NCBI RefSeq assembly: GCF_032918005.1
Contig: NZ_CP136628.1
Coordinates: 5,317,501 to 5,381,500 of the forward strand
Source of the DNA: Bradyrhizobium sp. NDS-1
GTDB lineage: Bacteria > Pseudomonadota > Alphaproteobacteria > Rhizobiales > Xanthobacteraceae
Reading direction: 5' to 3'
Length of the DNA: 64,000 nucleotides
The notes under the pieces were generated by a model. It was not told the origin of the DNA. It saw only the letters and a list, made by a program, of their open reading frames with translations, and did no database searches. Shown here in pieces: positions 60,609 to 64,000 of the stretch. The position numbers and the translations under genes are program-made. The stretch's first letter is position 1. The number at the start of each line of letters is the position of its first letter.

Positions 60609-62030
60609 TCAAGCCGGCCAGCGGGACAGAAGGTCGGTCGAAGCCTCGAACAGTGCGCTGACGCGCAGCAATTCGGCGTCGGCGCGGAAGCGGCCGACGA
60701 GCTGAAGCCCGATCGGCAGGCCGTCGCGGCCGAAGCCCGCGGGTAGGCTCACCGCGGGATGGCCGGTCATGTTGAACGGCATGGTCCAGGGGAACCAGTT
60801 CGGGCGGACGCTGTCGAAATGCTTGCCGTCGATCTCGATGCTGCCGAATAGATCCTGCTCGATCGGCAGCGCGGTCCGCGTGAGTGTCGGCATCGCCAGG
60901 ACGTGCCCGCGCGCAAGCAGCGATTGCACCCGGCGGAACAGCGCGGTGCGCGCGAACATCGCCTCCTGGTAGTCGGCGCCGCTGACCTCGGCGGCGAGCG
61001 CGAGCTGCTTGAGGAAAGCCTCGCTCAGTTCGTCCTTGTGCTCGGTCGCGAGTTTGGCAAAGCGCGTGCGCCAGACGGTGTGGTTGATGGCGCGCCAGAT
61101 CGGCTCGATATCGAAACCTTCGCCGGAAAATTCCTCGAGCTCGGCCCCTAACCCTGCCAACCGGTCGAGGCTCGCCTTGAAACTGATGGCGACCTCTGCG
61201 GACACCGGACGGCCCGGCGGCGTCAGGCAGTACAGGATCCGCTGTCCGCGCAGATTGCCGCGCGCGGCAACCGTGCCGACGAAATCCGGCACAGGAACGC
61301 CGATCGACCAGGGATCGCTGGGATCCTCGCCTGAGATCGCCTGCATCATCAGCGCAGTGTCGGCAACGGTGCGGGTGGTCGGCGTGACATAGGTCTGGTT
61401 GCCGAACACGTCCAGCGCCTGGCTGTGCGGGATCACGCCGTTGCTCTGCTTCAAGCCCACCACGCCGTTGCAGGCGGAGGGAATCCGCGTCGAACCGCCG
61501 CCGTCGGTGGCGATCGCGAGCGGTGCGATGCCGCTGGCAACTGCAACAGCCGCGCCGCCGCTGGAGCCACCCGAGGAGCGCTCTGCGCTCCACGCATTGC
61601 GGGTACGGCCGAACAAGGGCGAGTCCGTCAGGCATTTGCTGCCGAATTCCGGCGTCGTGGTCTTGCCGATCAGGATCGCGCCTTCGCTGCGCAGCCGCGC
61701 CACCGCAACGGCATCCTCATTCGGCACGTTGTCCTTGTAGGGAACGGCGCCGAAGGTGGTCTTGACGCCCTTGGTGTTGACGATGTCCTTGACGGTGACG
61801 GGGATGCCGTGGAGCAGGCCGAGCGGCTCGCCGGCCATCACCTTGCGCTCCGCCGCGCGCGCCTGCACCATCGCCTCGTCGCCGCACAGCGTGATGAAGC
61901 AGTTCAGTTCGGGCTGGAGGGCCTCGGCGCGCGCGAGCACGGCACGGGTGATCTCGACGGGGGAAATCTTCCTTGTGGCGATAAGCCCACGCAGTTCAGT
62001 TGCGGACAGCAGGCAGGGATCGCCGTTCAT
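60609..62030 (-). CDS. Amidase, amidase-signature family (second amidase)
   Basis: 473 residues from the ATG at 62030; a GTG two codons upstream is possible. Triad Lys81 (GIPVTVKDIVN), Ser156 (RSSGGSSGGAA) and Ser180 (ATDGGGSTRIPSA) is intact, and the motif is closer to the classical signature than in the first amidase. Cytoplasmic, no signal. It leads the importer operon and is divergent from a LysR gene 116 bases away, so it is probably the inducible amide-hydrolysing step for the imported solute. Confidence 0.92.
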   Translation of the reverse strand: MNGDPCLLSATELRGLIATRKISPVEITRAVLARAEALQPELNCFITLCGDEAMVQARAAERKVMAGEPLGLLHGIPVTVKDIVNTKGVKTTFGAVPYKDNVPNEDAVAVARLRSEGAILIGKTTTPEFGSKCLTDSPLFGRTRNAWSAERSSGGSSGGAAVAVASGIAPLAIATDGGGSTRIPSACNGVVGLKQSNGVIPHSQALDVFGNQTYVTPTTRTVADTALMMQAISGEDPSDPWSIGVPVPDFVGTVAARGNLRGQRILYCLTPPGRPVSAEVAISFKASLDRLAGLGAELEEFSGEGFDIEPIWRAINHTVWRTRFAKLATEHKDELSEAFLKQLALAAEVSGADYQEAMFARTALFRRVQSLLARGHVLAMPTLTRTALPIEQDLFGSIEIDGKHFDSVRPNWFPWTMPFNMTGHPAVSLPAGFGRDGLPIGLQLVGRFRADAELLRVSALFEASTDLLSRWPA

Positions 62031-62133
62031 CGTCACTTCACGCTCCGGAGCGGGCCGCCGTTGGCCCAGCCATTGACAGCGAGAATGACAGTTTTGTTAA
62101 CTTGCCGTCCAATACCATTTTGATCGCCAACCC

Positions 62134-62148
62134 ATACGTTTTCGGTAT
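62134..62148. promoter_or_regulatory. Possible LysR box overlapping the regulator start
   Basis: ATAC-N7-GTAT dyad (ATACGTTTTCGGTAT) fitting the T-N11-A LysR pattern, in the divergent amidase/LysR gap. It overlaps the proposed LysR start codon at 62147, which would suit autorepression. If the start is ATG 62153 instead, the site lies just before it. Confidence 0.4.
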
Positions 62149-63040
62149 GCCAATGGATCTTCGCCGGCTCCGCTATTTCGTCGCCGTCGCCGAGGCGCGC
62201 AGCGTCGGCAAGGCCGCCGAGGTGCTGCGGATGGCGCAGCCGCCCCTTTCCGTCCAGATCCGCAAGCTGGAAGCCGAGATCGGCGCGCCCCTGTTCCGCC
62301 GCGGCACGCGCGGCATGGACCTGACCGAGGCCGGCCAGGCCCTGCTGGCGCGCGCCAGCGAGGCGCTGGCGCTCGCGGCCGACGGCGCCGAAGCCGCGCG
62401 CGCGGTTGCATCCGGGCGACGCGGCCGGCTGTCGGTCGGCTACATGTTCGTGCTGGCCAATGCGGTGCTGCCGCGCCTGATCCCCGAGCTGCGCCGCTCG
62501 ATTCCCGGCGTCGACCTCGACTTCGCCGAGCTCAGTGCCTCGACGCGCGAGGCGCGGCTGCTCGACCGCAGCGTCACGATCGCGCTGTGCATGCCGGCGA
62601 TTCATCACCCTGAAATCCAGGTGGCGCGGGTCGGCGCCCAACCGTTCATGCTGGCGATGCCGATCCGCTCGCCACTCGCCCGCCTCGGCGCGGTGCCGAT
62701 GGCGAAGTTGCAGGGCCGTCCCCTGATCGCGCTGCCATGGCCGGACCACGACCCCGCCTCCTCCGCGGTCGCGGCCTTGCTGCGGCGACATCAAATCGTG
62801 ATGCCGATCGCGAGCCGGGTGGAGACGGTGCATTCGGCGATGAGCCTGGTCCTGGCCGGTGAAGGCCTCGCCATCCTGCCGGCCTGCGCGCAGCTCGGCG
62901 CACCACGCGGCATCGTGTTCAGGCCGCTGCGCGACGCCACCGATTCCATCGATATCGCGGTTTGCTGGCGGCGGGATTCTCAGAGCCCGCTGATCCGAAC
63001 TTTCCTCAAATGCGCCGAGAAAGTCGTCGCGCCGCTGTGA
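62147..63040 (+). CDS. LysR-family transcriptional regulator of the amidase/importer operon (inferred)
   Basis: 297 residues from the ATG at 62147 (or 62153). MDLRRLRYFVAVAEARSVGK, then the helix-turn-helix LRMAQPPLSVQIRKLEAEIG, belong to the CatR/BenM-like LysR subgroup. The effector domain follows (RLSVGYMFVLANAVLPRLIP). Divergent placement suggests it senses the substrate of the amidase or importer. The longer ORF start at 62000 is rejected because it reads through the intergenic region. Confidence 0.92.
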   Translation: MPMDLRRLRYFVAVAEARSVGKAAEVLRMAQPPLSVQIRKLEAEIGAPLFRRGTRGMDLTEAGQALLARASEALALAADGAEAARAVASGRRGRLSVGYMFVLANAVLPRLIPELRRSIPGVDLDFAELSASTREARLLDRSVTIALCMPAIHHPEIQVARVGAQPFMLAMPIRSPLARLGAVPMAKLQGRPLIALPWPDHDPASSAVAALLRRHQIVMPIASRVETVHSAMSLVLAGEGLAILPACAQLGAPRGIVFRPLRDATDSIDIAVCWRRDSQSPLIRTFLKCAEKVVAPL

Positions 63041-63044
63041 CGGG

Positions 63045-63980
63045 CTACAAGGGCGAGGTGATCTCACGGCTCCGGGGCGGGTCGGCGCCCGGGCGGGTGC
63101 AGGTCAGGCCGGCGCAATTGGCGGCAAAGGACAGTGCGCGGCGGAGCTCGTCCGCTCCGATGTTCTTCAATCGCGGCCGGGCAATGCGTCCCAGCTTGTG
63201 CAGAGCGAACAGCAGCGCCGCCTGAAAGCTGTCGCCGGCGCCGATGGTGTCGGCGACCTTGACCTGCGGCGAGGTGACCTCGATCGCTCCTGCCCCGACG
63301 TGCCATGCGATCGCGCCGTTGTCGCCGCGGGTGATGACAACGAGGCTCGCGCCTTGCCGCAGTAGCGCACTCGCTCGCTGCTCGTAACGCTCCTCGCCGA
63401 AGAGGTAGGCGAAGTCCACGTCCGACATCTTGACGAGATCGGCGCTGCCCGCGAACTCGGCCATCTGCGCCAGATAGGCCTGCTTGTCCTTGACCAGATT
63501 GGGCCGACAGTTCGGATCGAAGGAGATCGTCGAGGATGCGCGCGCATCCGCGATCAGGGCTTTGGTCTCGGCGGCTCCCTGCTCGTTGACGAGCGTGGTC
63601 GAGCCGACATGAACGGCCTCGACCGTATCGAAGGGAATAGACCCGCGCCGGTAGGCCCAGTTTCGCGTCGCGGTCCCGGCGTCGTAGAAGGCATAGTGCG
63701 ACTCGCCCGCGACGATGCGGACGAAGGCGAGCGTGGTCTGAAGGTCGCTGCGGGTGGCGAGGCTGAGGTCGACGTTAGAGGCGGCGGCGTGATCGGCGAT
63801 CATTCCTCCGAACAGGTCGGTCGAGATGCCGCCGACAAAGCCGGTCGGCGCGCCGAGCCGCGCCATGCCGATCGCGACGTTCAGGCATGAGCCGCCGACC
63901 GCAGGCATCACCGCCTCGCGCCCCTCGGCATTTCGCGTCGGGACGAAATCGATCAGCGCATCGCCGCAGGCAATCAGCAT
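63045..63980 (-). CDS. PfkB-family carbohydrate kinase (fructokinase-like)
   Basis: 311 residues from the ATG at 63980, preceded by AGAGG. MLIACGDALIDFVP and PAVGGSCLNVAIGMARLGAP form the substrate side, and DTIGAGDSFQAALL carries the catalytic base Asp250 and anion hole. It phosphorylates a sugar, probably fructose, with ATP. The sugar cannot be fixed from sequence. It is convergent with the LysR gene across four bases; its upstream neighbours lie outside the window. Confidence 0.92.
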   Translation of the reverse strand: MLIACGDALIDFVPTRNAEGREAVMPAVGGSCLNVAIGMARLGAPTGFVGGISTDLFGGMIADHAAASNVDLSLATRSDLQTTLAFVRIVAGESHYAFYDAGTATRNWAYRRGSIPFDTVEAVHVGSTTLVNEQGAAETKALIADARASSTISFDPNCRPNLVKDKQAYLAQMAEFAGSADLVKMSDVDFAYLFGEERYEQRASALLRQGASLVVITRGDNGAIAWHVGAGAIEVTSPQVKVADTIGAGDSFQAALLFALHKLGRIARPRLKNIGADELRRALSFAANCAGLTCTRPGADPPRSREITSPL

Positions 63981-64000
63981 GTCTTTCAACCTCTCGCGAT

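Overview
The window is high-GC DNA from an alphaproteobacterium, most likely Bradyrhizobium or a close relative. The basis is a complete aerobic (late cobalt insertion) cobalamin cluster with rhizobial gene content, the style of the proteins, and a palindromic intergenic repeat (21418..21506) of a type I associate with Bradyrhizobiaceae. The assignment is by recognition; no search was run.

Positions 1-21.4 kb hold a nearly complete B12 locus. On the minus strand, a first cobalamin riboswitch (about 15085..15275) leads a translationally coupled string: DUF1636 protein, cobW, cobN, cobG, cobH, cobI, cobJ. Then comes cobK on the opposite strand, then cobL, cobE, cobM, cobB, cobA. A second cobalamin riboswitch (about 1730..1940) lies between cobA and a solitary cbiM-type cobalt transporter gene, followed by cobF and the start of cobT, which is cut by the window edge. 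On the plus strand lie cobO-cobQ and cobP-cobS(cobV)-bluB, with cobC-cobD on the minus strand between them. Together these cover cobalt uptake, corrin ring synthesis, amidation, adenosylation, the aminopropanol arm, dimethylbenzimidazole synthesis and nucleotide loop assembly. The CobS/CobT partners of the CobN chelatase and a CobR-type reductase are not in the window.

Positions 21.5-41.4 kb are one minus-strand two-partner secretion operon: a 253-residue exported protein of unknown function, a giant 5799-residue filamentous-haemagglutinin/LktA-like exoprotein, and its TpsB/FhaC-type outer-membrane transporter. The exoprotein has a 116-residue tandem repeat array near its C-terminus, a helical island, and cysteines that occur only in close pairs. 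This operon is the most unusual part of the window.

Positions 41.7-49.1 kb carry a Tat-type ABC-substrate-binding protein translationally coupled to a hybrid histidine kinase, a LysR regulator divergent from a ring-cleaving dioxygenase/esterase pair resembling MhqO/MhqD, and a CorA transporter. Positions 49.1-53.3 kb form a small-gene accessory zone with weaker base composition and decayed pieces: a DUF1330 protein, a SAM methyltransferase, an FAD-oxidase C-terminal remnant, an NTF2-like protein, and a GFA-family protein divergent from a LysR gene.

Positions 53.3-62.0 kb are a minus-strand peptide/amide-type ABC importer operon (two permeases, two ATPases, one binding protein) bracketed by two different amidases and facing a divergent LysR regulator. 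The window ends with a PfkB-family sugar kinase. I saw no tRNA, rRNA, CRISPR array, transposase or phage gene.
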